DNA of 64,000 nt from Nemopilema nomurai (GCA_003864495.1 ML133496.1:1232820-1296819); one strand, 5' to 3'; positions 24,001-38,800 are shown, counted from the first letter of the stretch. The notes: generated by a model not told the origin, from the sequence alone. A program made the numbers and translations.

Positions 24001-27000
24001 TCTCTTTTGGCAAACTGTTATTTGAAAAATTGGCCATCATCAACCCGGCTATTCTCTCAATAGCTGCAGCATCCCTTTCTAAATCCAAAATTTCCTGTTA
24101 GGGTTTTGCCTTTTCGGAAATTTGTTTTTCTTTGAAATCTCAAACTAGAGCTGCGTGAAATTTCGTGAAAAGGGCTTCTGTTAAGTGATACCTATTCACA
24201 GCTTTTTTGACCTCTCCGACGTCCGAAAATTCGGTCTTGTAAAGCAAGAACTACCAAGTAGGGAAATGAAAATCAGTGACCATCGAAACCCAGCTGACTT
24301 CGCAAGCATAGCTGTTGTATTGTATATGACGTTTTTTTTGTTCGCTGTAGCATCCATCCAGTACGCAAACAATGGGGTTGATCTAGCCATTCCTATCCGA
24401 TAATATTGGGATAAAATTAGGCTACAATTTAGATAGCTAATCAGTACTAGGTCATCCGTCTCAAGATCAGAAGAAAAAATTACCAGTGTTTTAATATTGT
24501 ATAGCTCTTTATGTCTAGCATTTCTAAGGTTTTTTCGAATTTGCCACAAAGGGAGATGCAATATACGGGTGATGACTTTGTATTTGGAGACTAAGAGTAA
24601 ATCATTTGCACACATTTGTGCAATTTTCCTGGGTCAAAGTGTTCAAAATTGGACATACTTGTGAGCAGTCAAAATAGGTTTTCGAACAAAAGATTTAAAA
24701 GGCCTTTTTGCTAGCCTTTTAAAAGTTGGTTTTGATAAAAAAGCGAACTATCTTGATCCTGTAGTACTATTTTCACTGTTCATTGAAGGTATACTGCACA
24801 AAAATCGACATCTGTTTTTCAATTTCGATTAGAGTGACCTACTAAAAAGCTCCTTTCATTTTAATCAGGACCTCTAAAGAATGCCAGTATTAGCACACAC
24901 AAAGAGATTGATTGCAGTTATGTTGAAAGCATTTCCCATAAGTCTTTTTTGTGCCAAAAACAGAATATCCCATCGTATTATCAAGCATTAATAGGAATAT
25001 TCTATCATTACAATATTGCGATTAACTTGCTTGTGTGCAGCTTGATTTAGGGGATAGGCAGGATCGGTTGCGTTGACGTAATTTCACAGGCGACCTAAAC
25101 TGCAGAATCAACCCAAAAGAATTAGTTCTTTACTAACCAAAGCGTGTCACATTCTAAACACGTGCTTTCCTTGAATCGTGTCTTTGCTCGCGTGATGAAT
25201 TGCATTCCGGTTACAAGATTGAAGCTCTGAAACCGTTCCCCTGGCGATCATGTTGATGAGCAGATCAACTCTCTTGGGCTCAATGGCGATTGCCAGGGCA
25301 CTCCCAGTCGAGGAGTTAACAGACCACGTGTTTCGTTACTCGTGCGGCTCTTGTCAAATATACACTCCTGAGAGTATTCGAGTCGAAATATTTATAGGAT
25401 TATGTTGCATTGTTAAAGAATTCGGCCCTTCGTGCGATGCACTTGGAAACCTTTTCTTGTATATGCTTAGCCTCTTACAGAAGTGAGTTTATTTTTATCC
25501 CGGCCTCAGTGTTCCTTCTTCTCCTCTTCTTTCAGCATGGTATAAACTCTGCTTAACAACTATCACTGCATCACACTATTTGACTCCTATTCATTATTCC
25601 GCTATTTGATATCATACAACAATTATTCATTAGGCCCAACATCATATCAGACTCATCAATAAGCCCCCATTTTATTTATGATAATCTCAATTTCTTAGCT
25701 TTGTTTCTGCCATTTTCTTAACTAAAATCAATTGGGATTTTAGATCATATATTAGTTTAATCATTGACATTGAACAGAAAGTAAATGATCAAAGATTATA
25801 AGCAGATAAATGCCTTCAAGAATTTTACAGAGTAACGTGAAAATTGCCAAAATGTTGGAGATTCAAGTCTCAATCTCAATATGCTTTCACTTCTGTCAAT
25901 ATCATAGATACTTTTGTTCTACCAACTATAGCAGTGAAGTAAAGAGAATCACTACCATTAATGTCAATGCCCACTTAAATGAACTCTTTTGTATTTTTCT
26001 TGATTCCCTAGGCTACGGAAACCTTGCTCCGCGAACGGGCTATGGTCAGGCCTTCTGCGTCATCTACGCCGTTTTTGGAATTCCACTTACGCTGATTCTC
26101 CTGGCCAAGGTTGGAAAAATTCTCGCCAAATACATTAACGACCTCTGTGGTTTGGTCGTGCAAAGTTTAAGGAGATATTTCTATCCAGATTATACGTATG
26201 AGAGGTAAATTGCCTTTGTTTTTTTCAAGAAACCTTTATTTCCTCATGAATATAGCCCAAGTGGATTAATAAAAAATTCGAAAACTTTATCCGATTATTT
26301 GCTGTTGTGTGGATCCATAGAAGCTGGGCTTTGGAAACTCGATGTTTTGTGGCCGAAGATTAGAAATTTGGAGCAGGCGATTAATTCATAATTGAAAATT
26401 TATTAAAATGATAGTGAAATGAATGAGCAAATTGGAGCTCAGCTTTTTATCATGGCGAATTGAGATCTGTACAACCCGGTTTTCCATCATCGTTTTATCA
26501 TCATTCCTTTGCAAAAATATTTTATACTATAATATGTTATGTTATATTAAACTTTGCATTTTATTATATTATATTATACTATATCAAACTTTACTAAATA
26601 ATATCACATTATATTGTATTATAACATAGTATATTTTATTTTATTATATTAAATCATATTTTATCATATCTTACTTTAAAGTGTTATACTATATTATATA
26701 ATATCATATTATATTATGCTACATCATATTTCATTACATCATGTTATATTATCTAATATTATAATATGTTTTATGAAATATTTTCTTACATTGAACATTT
26801 CATAGTTTAAATATTCTATTAACATGAAGGTCATTGTACGTCACACACACCGTATGGTTTAGGCTAATGCACCTACGTCATTTAGTTATCTAAGACATAT
26901 TTAATCATTAGTGAAACATACACTTAACTGTGAGTCGCCCCCTCTTTTAGCACTGATGGTGAGACGGATTTGAACGCCCCGATTTGGCTCGCCATGTTGC

Positions 27001-27876
27001 TGATAACATTGTTTCTGACTTTCGACGCCATCGTCTTTATGTTCATGGAGAACTGGTCCTTCGGCACTTCGCTCTATTTCATCTTCATAACCCTGACAAC
27101 AATCGGCTTCGGAGACATTGTCCCCCAGAATTCAGAGGTTTGTGCACTTTATGAATTGCTAACTTAACGATAAAGATTTACAAAGTCAGCATACTAAACA
27201 ACGAGCAATTTGCTAGTGGCTTGGTACATGCAAATCAACGTTCTATAGTTCGTTCTGATCTTTGGATATTGTTTCTTTGTTTATGGTTGACAATAAACGG
27301 CTTGCATTGTTAATAGAGTATAGTTTTCATGGTTTTTGTTGAAGAAAATCTTTTTTATTGCAAGTAAGAAAACTGTCTCCAAATTACGCTATAAGCCTCG
27401 CACACTTTATAATAGAATGGTAGCTAGCACCAATGCAAGTAATGCGATTTATTACACCCAAGGCCTTGGTATAAATTGTACTTCATCATGCTACGTTAGA
27501 GACCAGTGCAGTAAAAACTTGTTTCCTTTCTTTTCAGGCTGTTTGGTTTAATGTCACCTTTCTCTACATCGGGCTGGCTGCCGTTTCAATCACAATTAAC
27601 CTCTTCATAGCTAACATATCTATACAGTTTCGTAGGCACAAAGACAAATTCAAACTTGTACAGCATTTAGAAAGTGAGTTAGATTCAGAAGGAGACTGTG
27701 AAACTACCCCCTTAACTCGGGAGATGGACTACCCTAGGGACCCCGAAGCAGCGACCGGGACACGTAACAAGATCCCGGATACCCCCGGAGACTATACCGG
27801 AAAAGACGCAAGTGAAGTTTACGACACAAGGCCTAAAAGGAAAACATCTAGAGTGCGGTTCCAGACTGACGATTGA
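21080..27876 (+). CDS. Two-pore-domain (K2P) potassium channel, TREK/TALK-like
   Basis: K2P channels are plasma-membrane dimers that carry background potassium current. Exons 21080-21340, 23228-23420, 26012-26204, 26951-27137 and 27538-27876 are all in phase and give 390 residues. Layout: cytosolic N-terminus; TM1 (about 37-60, LILLVLANGLYLYAGGMVFY); a long extracellular cap of about 75 residues; pore helix and filter 1 TTIGYGN; TM2 with YAVFGIPLTLILL; TM3; filter 2 TTIGFGD; TM4; and a charged cytosolic tail of about 85 residues ending QTDD. Filter 1 is followed by Asn, not the His of TASK channels, so acid sensing of that type is not expected. The intron between exons 2 and 3 splits the first glycine codon of GYG, a position shared by many animal K2P genes. 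The start has a good ACCATGG context. Subfamily assignment is tentative. Confidence 0.93.
22834..22866. repeat. AT dinucleotide microsatellite in K2P intron 1
   Basis: A short TATATA tract interrupted by AG steps. Simple repeat with no further feature. Confidence 0.7.
26520..26775. repeat. TATTA/ATATT low-complexity tract in K2P intron 3
   Basis: About 250 bases made almost wholly of A and T, with a loose 5-base periodicity of TATAT, TATTA and TATAC words. It is likely an old pentanucleotide satellite. It sits in the intron just before the TM3 exon. Confidence 0.75.
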
Positions 27877-29897
27877 AAGAAATCTGAGTCAAGAAAGACG
27901 AGTTGTTCTTGAAAATGAAAATAATCCTCTCGTGCTTGCGCGGGCCTGTGGAATTATGCATGCAACGTTAATTATTCATCAGTCGATGCTGTGAAAACTG
28001 TAGACTTGCAAGCCAGCATTTGCTGACCTGTTATCATGCTATGTAAATATTATTGTACTAGGGCATGATGGAAGCAGTATTTTAGCTGTGATTTTTCTTT
28101 CGTGACCACGTCAAAGCGGCATCAATTCTTGCTTGATATCCTTTGCACGATGTGCGTAGCTGAAAAGCCGATTTTCTTTCAAATGTGGCCAAACAAGCTA
28201 CCACCAACCACGTGCAAAACATTCTACGCAGCATGCTACGTCATAAGCAAGCCAGAACGGGCTGCTTTTTACTTCTACACCCTCCACAGTAAACAGTAAG
28301 CTCTTGTCGTATGTCCGTCTCTGACAAGCATTCGAGACCTTCCGATTCATACAGTTCCAAGAGAATGAATTATATTCTTTCGACTGTTCCTTAATAGACA
28401 ATCAAGGAGTAACATATAGCACCCCAGAAATCTCTCAAGAAATATGGAATGAAGGCCTTTTTGCACCCTGCTCAAGTCCCTTGAAGAACTCTTTCACATC
28501 CATCACTCGAAATCTTGAACTGCTATCACCACACGTCAAATAATCAGGCGCTGCCTCGTTTTGGAAGCTATGCCTCAATCAGGTGATAACCATCAGTGTC
28601 CCTTAGGCTTGTTTACGTGGGACCACCAAGGTGATAAAGGCTAAAAGTAGATTCCAAATACGCAACATTGTTTTGATGAAAACTGTAGGACGTTCGTGTT
28701 GCCTTTCTATCGTCAGCTGCCTATAATGCTCAATGATAGCAATTGCTTCCACAACAGTCATTACTTTGATGGCGTCATGTCAGTGCGCTCGCCCCAGTCT
28801 CAAAACCATGTTTATGGTGATTTTAACTGCCAACGATGGGCATTGAGCCAAAGTAAGTCAGTAAGTTAAGTTATTAAAGCGGTCAAATCTCTTTTATCAC
28901 ACTTTATTGCTGGGAGTAAGGGCAATCTTTCACCCCCTGTTTTCACGTGTCTTTCAAAACATCCTGTTGATCGAGACTCAATTATGTGAACGGCCAGCTT
29001 GAAGGTTGATATTTGTGGTAGGGAGGTTCTGGATGCGAGTGTGCCCTACCTTTCAGGGTGGAAGGAGGATACTTCTCTTATGGGTAGCAATCAAGTACAA
29101 TAACATACTCGGTATGAGAATATTGCCACAACTTACATACCAATCTTGACACTCAACGGAGATGAGGAGTAAGCATTTGGGAGGAGGTCGAGATCGACGG
29201 TTGTAGGTTGATTAAATCAAAACTCTGATTCCTCATTTCATAGATGTGTCTAATTTATGAGTTTTTGAGCAACACCTCTCACCTCACTACATTAAGAACT
29301 CTTTCAGGGCTGTTCAGCGTTATGTCTTGGGTCGTACCATGGGGGAAGAGAAGGAGTCGTTGAATGCGAACCTCTAAGAAAAGAGCCCTTTTTAAAAACT
29401 TCGTCTTTTTCTCTTTTTGCTTGAGGATTGGCTGTAAAACATGTGATTATATGATTGGTTCCACGAATTCGGAGCCTGTTTAGGCAATCTACTTAGTTGA
29501 ATAAGAACATTCTCTTGGCCTATCGGCCCTAACTTTGCCGAAGCCTCCTTAGATGATAAAAGTATTGCCCTAAACTTAAAAATGTCCAATCCCCCTTTCT
29601 TCTGAACGGCACTCCCACATGCAGAAAAACTTTAACCTGCGAGGCAAAGGTTATAGACCTTGGCTTCTACAGACCTTGTAATTGTATCATGTTTTACATG
29701 CACACAACAATGGCTTTCTATAGACAGAAACACAATTGGGTCTTTCATTGCAATATAACAAGTCGATTGAAAACATTTGTGTTTGAAAAGAATTAGGTCT
29801 CCAAACGAAGCTTTTGAAGGTGCGTCTTGTGGAAGCGAGGCTATGCCAACAATCTTTCCGACTAGCAAGAGAACGTCTGAAGTTGCCACAGTGAAAA
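27877..29897. other. K2P to UROC1 intergenic region
   Basis: About 2 kb holding the channel's 3' UTR and the UROC1 promoter. No conserved protein, repeat array or RNA gene is recognisable. Short ORFs near 29632-30013 overlap UROC1 exon 1 in other frames and are discounted. Confidence 0.55.
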
Positions 29898-32800
29898 ATG
29901 TCATCACTAAAGGATATTTGCAGTGGATTACCTCTGGAGCCGCTTCCACCAAGGCAGCAAAGAGACAATGCAGTACCTCATGCACCCGTGAGAACCCCAA
30001 ATTTGACCCCTGAAGAAGAAGTGGTTCGTATTTTTGATGTTGAGACGATCCCGACGTTAAGGCCCTCCAGCAAAATGTCTAGTTGCATAACATGGTGTTG
30101 CTACAGAATCGTTACTGTAGTTTAATTTTTAATAATATCCTCACAGATCTCAAAACTGAAAATAAAATGAATTGAAAGTGAGACTTACAAAGGAATCCTT
30201 GATCCGTGTTTTTAAGTGCTGGTTTTGATCAAACGTTTTTTATTTTTCCTCACACAGCTTGCACTGCAAAATGCATTGAGGTATTTTCCTCCAGACACCC
30301 ATGAGGTGTTGGCACCAGAATTTGCTGAAGAACTGCGGGATTATGGACACATTTACATGTATCGTTTTAGGCCAAGCATCGACATGAGGTAAGGGACTCT
30401 AAATTAAATGCCAGCTTCTGTCAAGTTTATTTTCTGTGCCTACAATTTCTCTCTAAAGGCTTTTGTGAATATGCAATTTTCAGGTTGGTTTCTCACAACT
30501 TTTTCTTCTGAAGTCTCTTTCATATTTTTGATATGATATGTTTAATTTTCATGTTTTTGTTGATTAATTTTGAAATCTAGCTGTTATTGGTTTGTTGGAT
30601 ATAAATGCTTGGCTTGGAACCATCATTGACAAATTGATATGCCAAATAAGCATTTAGATCAATAATTGGTCTGTCTTCCATCCCTGTATATTAAAAGGAA
30701 GCTGGATATGTGGTGATTTGTTGTCCCATTTAGTTGCAAAATTGTTGTTCTACAGGCTTATAAAGCCTTTTTAGACCAAAAGCAGTCAGTTATTTTGGCA
30801 TCCATATCTGGTTTTTGTGTTTGCTCTCTATCTAGTGGTTCACAAGGTATTCATCCTTCATGTGATGCCTTGAGATATCATCAAATTGTATAATCATATA
30901 TTAAAGCTGAACTTTTATGAACTTTCTTTTTCACAAAAGGGCATATCCAATCTCAGATTATCCAGCTGTGAGCAGACAATCTGCATGTGTAATGCATATG
31001 ATCATGAACAATTTGGACCCAAGAGTAGCCCAGGTATTTGCTTAAAGATAACAATGTATTTGTAAACTCTTTTAAATGTATGAACATGTAAATTATGCTT
31101 GGATTATTTCATAATACATATTAAAAAGGGTGCAGTAAATTTACAGAGTAAAAATTTTACCAATGTATGAAGGATACATAAAATGCCCGTATGTGCTACT
31201 TGTTTTTCCCTGGTAATTGTAAGGGTGTTGTTTTGCTGAAAGAAAAGTATTTTTTTGTATTTTACAATAATTGTTTGATTTTAGTTTCCTCATGAGCTAG
31301 TAACATATGGAGGTAATGGTCAAGTGTTTTCCAACTGGGCCCAGGTATGTCCTTTAAAACATTTGTTATAATCTCTGCCAATATTACATAGCAGATAAAT
31401 TTTCTTTACTATTATAATTAAGACTTTTCAGAAACAATTTTTAGTCAAAGTGTAAAATTTATGCTATGAAAATTTATGCAATGTATATTTTTGTATATTC
31501 ATGAAATAAAATGCTGAAGATGTTTCATGCAAGGGTACAATTTACAGAAAAACAATATTTATGTTTAATGTGTAGTGTTTGAAATTTACGGCAAATATCA
31601 TTATGTTGCCAGAAGTTGTCAATAGTATGCATAAAGACTTAAACATTGTATATTATTAAAGGAGAAACTTTTCTCTTCAATAGTGAGACTAACCCTCTTG
31701 TTACTGGACATAATTAAGCTCTTGCAGTATACTCTTACATATACTAAAATATTTTAATCTTTACCCATATTTTACTATGTATCAGTGATATATTATTACA
31801 ATTCTTTTTTATTTATTTTAGTTTCTAATAGCTATGAATTACCTATCCACTATGAATGATGAGCAAACTTTAGTCATGTACTCTGGACACCCCATGGGCC
31901 TATTTCCTAGCTCATCGGACTCTCCAAGAGTGGTTATCACAAATGGAATGGTAAGGAGTTTCTAGCTAGATGATCCTTAATCAGACAGATTTTCCTTTAA
32001 TTGAAACTCAGTCAGTACATTGATCCCCTAATACTTAAGCAAAAAATCTCTGTTTTTAAGTACAGCATTGAAAAATTAGCTGTTACATCCTTTTATGCAG
32101 TTCATTTTGAAATCTTGTAATGCTTCAAGGTCAAAATTACTTAAAGGGATAATACTGCAATTATAAAGCTAGCTAAAATCAATACAAGATATATTGTCAA
32201 AAGAAAATAGTTTTATCTGCCATTAGATTGCTTGAATTAAAGGATTAGATGAAGCAAAATTAAGAAAGAATTGAATTTAAAGGCATTAAAGGGATTAGTT
32301 ATTTGAGATTATCTCTTAATTGCAGGTTATCCCAAATTACTCATCTCGGGAGCAGTATGAGAAAATGTTTGCCCTTGGGGTCTCTTTGTATGGCCAAATG
32401 ACAGCTGGTAGCTACTGTTACATTGGACCACAAGGAATTGTCCATGGAACAACAGTGAGGACTCTTGTTTCATATTGTCTCTAGAACGAGGGGCGTATAT
32501 AAAACAGCATAGATTGATGTATTGAGGGATGAAATGTGAAGAAATGTTAACCATTACTGAAATAGTAATTTACAATTAATGCAGCACACTGGCTTGATTC
32601 ATGTTTAGATCAAGCTTTTTGTGCTTATTAATCATTTCTATTGATTTTATTCCATCATTAATTATTAAGTTTTCTTGGAGCAGTTGTTAGTAGCTAGGTA
32701 CCTTAATCCATATTGGATACTAATTGCATTTTGATATATTTAGATAACAGTGATGAATGCTGGACGAAAATACTTGAAGGTTGAAGATCTGAGTGGAAAG

Positions 32801-35800
32801 GTACTTTTCTTACCAAATCTCTTCATCTTATAAGGCTGAAATTGCCAGTTTTAAGACTGTATCCTGTTGAGCTATGAAATACCCATCACTCACTTCATAG
32901 TAGAAGATAGTCTTAAGAAGCTCTGTGACTTTCATATTTTGGCAATATTTGTTTGAGCAGCTGGGAAACAGTGCAAATAATATTATCGGAAAATTTTTCA
33001 CTACATTAAAAAGAATTTTTTCTGAATTGTCTTTTTTATTCAAGCATAATGATATGTGGATGTTTTGATTTAAGATGTACAATAAAATTTAGGAAGAGCA
33101 AAACTTTGAAACATTTTAGCTGAAACCTCTTTGTGTATCAAACGTCACAAATGACTAAAGTAGATTTAGGATTATGTACACAGTTGTAAATTGGATGTTG
33201 ACCCTTTAATGGGAATTGTCAAATGTTAGCCAATCATTTCTCTTATTTAATTATATCGTAATTGTTGCATGTGTTGTTAATCAGGTGTTCTTGACTTCTG
33301 GTTTGGGTGGCATGAGTGGAGCCCAACCCAAAGCGGCAGTCATTAATGGATGTGTAGGTGTTGTGGCAGAGGTATGGACACTTGATTGATTCACTAGATC
33401 ATCAATCAATAATATTCACCAAGCAATCACTAGCACTTAAAGTCTATTGAGTATTAAATCGCTGAATCATCACATCACATCACATCACATCACATCACAG
33501 GGATTCAAATCTCTGATTCATGAAACTTTTGGATTTTGAATCACTTGAATCATTGAATCACAGGCTTAAATCAGTAGAGTCAAGAAATCATTGAGTTCTG
33601 AAACCTTGTTTCATCAGGTCATTGAAGTGTTAAATCGCTGAATCATCACATCACATCACATCACATCACAGGGATTCAAATCTCTGATTCATGAAACTTT
33701 TAGATTTTGAATCACTTGAATCATTGAATCACAGGCTTAAATCAGTAGAGTCAAGAAATCATTGAGTTCTGAAACCTTGTATCATCAGGTCATTGAAGTG
33801 TTAAATCGCTGAATCATCACATCACATCACATCACATCACAGGGATTCAAATCTCTGATTCATGAAACTTTTGGATTTTGAATCACTTGAATCATTGAAT
33901 CACAGGCTTAAATCAGTAGAGTCAAGAAATCATTGAGTTCTGAAACCTTGTTTAATCGGGTCATTGAAATGTTAAACTTCTAAATCGTAGATTATCAAAT
34001 AACTAGCCAATCAGCCACAAATCAATTGATATCTTTGTTTGTTTATTGTGTATTCTAGTTGTCGATTTAGGAAACTTTATTTGATACTTACTTTGTTCAG
34101 CTAAGCTTTGAGCTGATGATAATTTTAGAGGTAACATGATTTTACTGCTGTGTTGTCGCTATATCTACAAGTTCTGATTCATCGAATAATTAAAATTTGC
34201 TAATCAGCGTTTGCTAATTCAAATTATTAGGTGAACAAAGATGCTCTTGAGAAGCGTTTTAACCAAGGGTAAGCAGTCAAGCTTCTTTTTCTCCAGTTTT
34301 TTCATCAAAAACAGCAACTCCAGTGCTGCACTAAAGATCCTTTTTCAGTTTACAACACTATTTTGCATAGCACAAGTCAATCTGTTACTCAGTTTTCCCC
34401 AATCAAACACGTTTCCTTTTTTCAAGGTGGTTGAAAGAGAAGACTTCGGATCTAGATGAATTGGTCAACATGATAAGGTATTTCTTTGACCTATGTATTC
34501 ACACGTGGCAGTCTGCTCAGTAAATCAATGCTCCTGGCTGCTGGTTCCTAGCAATGACGTTGTTGTTTATAGAGCTTGAAATGAGTACAAAGCTTAACAG
34601 TCGTTTATGATTGGCCAGTGATTATAATTCAAATGTTACTGTCATATTTCGTTCAAAAAACCTTACAAGTAGAAAGGGGCTTTTGTCGACTCACTATTCC
34701 TTTGCTTTAGTCTATCCACTCACCTTCACTTGTATAAGGGAGCTATGGAAAAGAATAAACTTTGTTTTGTTTTGATGACAAAAATTTGAGTCCAAGTAAA
34801 GTTTTGCCTTTTGGTATTTCTGCCCCAGCCGATTTTTTTGAGGCAAAAATGCGTTTGCAGAAATGTATAATTGGCTACATATTTCACTGCAATTGATCGT
34901 AGGAGTGCCCGTCAAGATCGAAGAACTACCAGCATTGGTTATCTTGGCAATGTTGTTGATGTTTGGTAAGCGGGCGAAAGTTCCTGGATTCTTGAATTTT
35001 TCCACCTGACTGGTAACATCTCATGTATTGAAGTCCAATGTAATGGTATATTATCTTAAGTTTGTTTGTCTCGGTTTTACGATGTGAATCTTGTGTACCA
35101 AATCAATGTTACCATTTGCACTTTTCATAAGTACTTTGACCTGTTAATTATGCATCATGGCTTTTAAACTTTGACCTTCCCGTGTTGACCTTAGCGTGTC
35201 GAAAGAGTACCAACTGTACCAACCATCCTTTTTTCTTACAGGGAACGTGCCGCAGACGTTTTAGAGAAGACTGGGGACCGGATTATAGACTTAGGCAGTG
35301 ACCAAACATCTCTCCATAACCCATTCAATGGTGGCTATTACCCAGCTCAGGTACATTTTTTCTGCAAAAGTAAACAATGATTGAAATACCTTATTAACAC
35401 CAGTCATTTTTTTCAATAACTCACTGTAGAATATAGAATTGGAATTACGATCGTAGAATTCCCAACAAAACAGGTCATCAAGTTGTTATGCACTGACAAC
35501 CTATTTAGCCTCATGCATCTGAATAGGTTTAATCCTCTCTCATTTTCTTATAGTGCACATTTGATGAGGCAAATGAAGTTATGAAATCCGACCCAGAACA
35601 CTTCAAGAGCTTGGTCCAGGAAAGGTAACCCAAAAAAGCTTATTCTGGTTACAACTGAAGATCAAGAGCTTAATGTTTACAACTTTTGACGAAACATGAA
35701 ATTTATTCAGGAACTAGTTTAAGGTTTTCTCTGCTCATCTCTATGACCTGTGGTCCGGTTTTTAGACCAGGTATTTATGCATTTTCATGTTTCAGTTTGA

Positions 35801-38800
35801 GGCGACAAGTGGCTGCCATTGACAAAATGTCTGCAGCCGGCATGGCATTCTGGGATTACGGGAATGCATTTCTGCTTGAAGCCAGTCGTGCAGGTGAGAA
35901 AAATCATAATCATGATCTTAAAACGAGAGTAAGAACCCTGATTGGCTTCAAAATTTTAAGAGAATATGTTAATGGATATGATGAGCTGGTTTTCTTATTT
36001 TTTCTGTTTTAGCCATTTAGGAGAATGGCTCTTTGATGCTTAGTCTCAGAGCCCGAAATTCTTTAATGCATATTTGATCTGAGAAAAAGCAGTTAATTAT
36101 CTCCCAGTGGAAAAATGCTTCACCCAGGGTGATAAGCAGACATTACAATATTGTACAAACGAAAAATGTATTAAATTTCTTTTTATCTTTGCAATAGTTT
36201 TTTAAAAGTTCTTGTTTTTCTGAAAGTGCAAAGTAAGTTTCTTGTTTGAATAATAGGAGCTGATGTTACAAGACCAGGAGCTGCCAAAGGAATTTTCAAA
36301 TACCCGTCTTATGTCCAAGATATCATGGGGTAGGGGTCATAATTAGGCCAATGCGTAGAATCGACGACAAATGACGTCTTTTTGTTGTTGTGTTTTTTGT
36401 TGTTTGTTGCTTGCGTTCATGCCGATACCTGCAGCATGCTTGCCTACTTGCTAAGGCCTAAATTCCCACCTTGGAGCATTAGCTACTAGCTGACGTTGTC
36501 GTTTCAACTGCAATGTTATTTGATGAAGCTATTTGATAATTATATGAAATAGTTTGTTTCGTTTTCTTTCCTGTTGCTTGTGATTTCCTTTGCTGACATT
36601 AGAATTCCCTCTAAAGTCTTCCCATGTTGCCAGATTTTTTGGCTTCAAGCTCAGTTTAATTTAGGCTGGTAGTATACATTATATATTGTATATGCGTTCA
36701 CCATGCACCATATCAAATTAATTGCATGAAAACTTATGGCTTTGTACACTATACAAATCTATTTATCTCCTATTTTGTTCCAGGGATATTTTCTCATTGG
36801 GTTTTGGACCCTTCAGGTATATTGAATTACTCATCATGATTCTTAATAAATGTTTAATCATTTATTAAACAAAATGAAAAGGCTCGTCCAATTTTAATTC
36901 TTAAATTAATTCTTTTCATAGTGCAGATCGTTAACTGAAGGTGGTGGTATTTGTTCTCGCCTTCTATTCATTTCCCTTGATTATTTTCCCCTCTATTTTT
37001 ATCAATGTATTTGTTTTGATCGCCCGTTCTCGCCTAGGTGGGTTTGTTCCAGTGGTAATTCGGCTGATCTTGCAGAAACTGATAAAATCGCAGCAGAAGT
37101 GATGGAGTCGATTTTGAACAAAGGCGATCGTAAGATAAAATCATTCTTTTTCACCTTTTCTAGATTCATAAGCTGTTCTCCCCAGGGCTCAAAAAACTTC
37201 CCATTATACAAATACTTCTATCTTCCATACTCTTATGTGCTTAATTGTAGGGTGGGATCGAATAAAGAGGGGGGTGGACATTTTCCTAGATTTTCATAAA
37301 GCGGAGGGGTCATAATAAAATGAACTACAGGGAAAATCGTAAATAAGCATCTAAAATGGGGGGGGGGGGGTGAAAATAAAACGGGGGGGGGGGGGGTGAG
37401 ATATTGCAAGTGCATTTTTGGTCAGAGTCGAAAATATGTTAGCTGGTTACCGGCAGAGGCACAGATCTCAAGAACAAGAAGCAAAACAATAGAGATAAAA
37501 GACAATTTAAATATGGATGACGACAATGAGTAAACGCTTTTGAAATTTTAGGGTCTGATTTATTTTTTCGTTAAAATAGTTTTGGATGGAGCCAGGCCAT
37601 TTTTTTCTGAGAAGTTTAAAATGTCTAATATGGGGGTTGATAATGAAATGAGGGGGTTGGTCGTCCTTTGGAATTTCCATAAAATGGGGGGTCATTATAA
37701 AATGCTATGAAGGGTAAAAAATTTTGAAAAATGCAATATGACCCTCCCCTACAATTAAGCACACAAGAGTACAGCTGTTTGTTATTCGAGCTAAAATATT
37801 TCTTCACTAAACAATGCCTGGTTTGGCATTCAAGCCCCATCGTTTGACATCTCCCTCATATCTCTATCTCGGCTGCTTAACTGTCATGTCTTCCAGACCG
37901 TATTCGCTATGCCTTTGATATGCTTTTGTAGACTGAAATGTGACTGAGCTCCTTCTTTCATGCATTCTATTAGAGAATCGTATGGTTTCGAACCCACACC
38001 TTGTCAAACTCGTATTGGATAGTGCTGTTAATTGGTCTGTTTACAGTTTCAGTTGAATCGCAAGAACAGTACAAGGATAACATCAAGTGGATAAAGGCAG
38101 CTCAAAATCATGGCCTTGTGAGTATTTTGATTGCGTTTGACTGCCCCATTCCTTTGCTGTATATTCAGGCAAATTCGCAACACGTTAATCCACAACTATT
38201 GGTGCTGCATCCTCAGGATTTCTTTGAAACGTTGAGCACGTCAATAAAAAGATAAAATTACATGTATCTAAGTAATAGGATGTATGCGAATGAAAATGCA
38301 ATGGATATATTTGCAAGTTCCATCGAATAGCTTTCAGTTAAGGCTAGAAGCGATAACATTGGAACTAGATCAAGCAAGCTAGGTATCATGTGATGGCAGT
38401 TTCGCAAAAGGCCTTTTTAGATTCAATTAATTTTTTGAAATTTTGTTTGTAAGTTTAGATGGATGAGACTGAAATTAAAATAAAAAAAACCTAAAAGGCA
38501 GTTCAGCTTTTCTGATAAGGCTATTAAAAAAAAAATGCCCCGAATTTTCTACTGTCTCCTCGAATAATCTAAAAAATGTCATCTAAAATAATAATGTGAA
38601 TCACAGCAGGGCATTTCACCCCCGTAAGTACGTGCCCACGAGGCCATGGTTTGTAAACGTTGTTTCAAATGAGTTCTGTTATTATAGTAAGCCAAAGGAT
38701 TTTTATGGTCACTGACCCAGTTCCTTCAAATGTATACTCAAATATGCCACGTTGTTGTCTGCAATCTTCATTTTCTTTATTTTATTTTGATTAAAATCCA

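Noticed and set aside
30011..30125. Longer UROC1 exon 1 reading past 30020
   Set aside because: Similarity to urocanase stops at PEEE and resumes at 30258; the downstream frame ends at a stop without family residues.
33451..33985. CRISPR-like array
   Set aside because: The units are contiguous tandem copies without unique spacers, inside an animal gene's intron.
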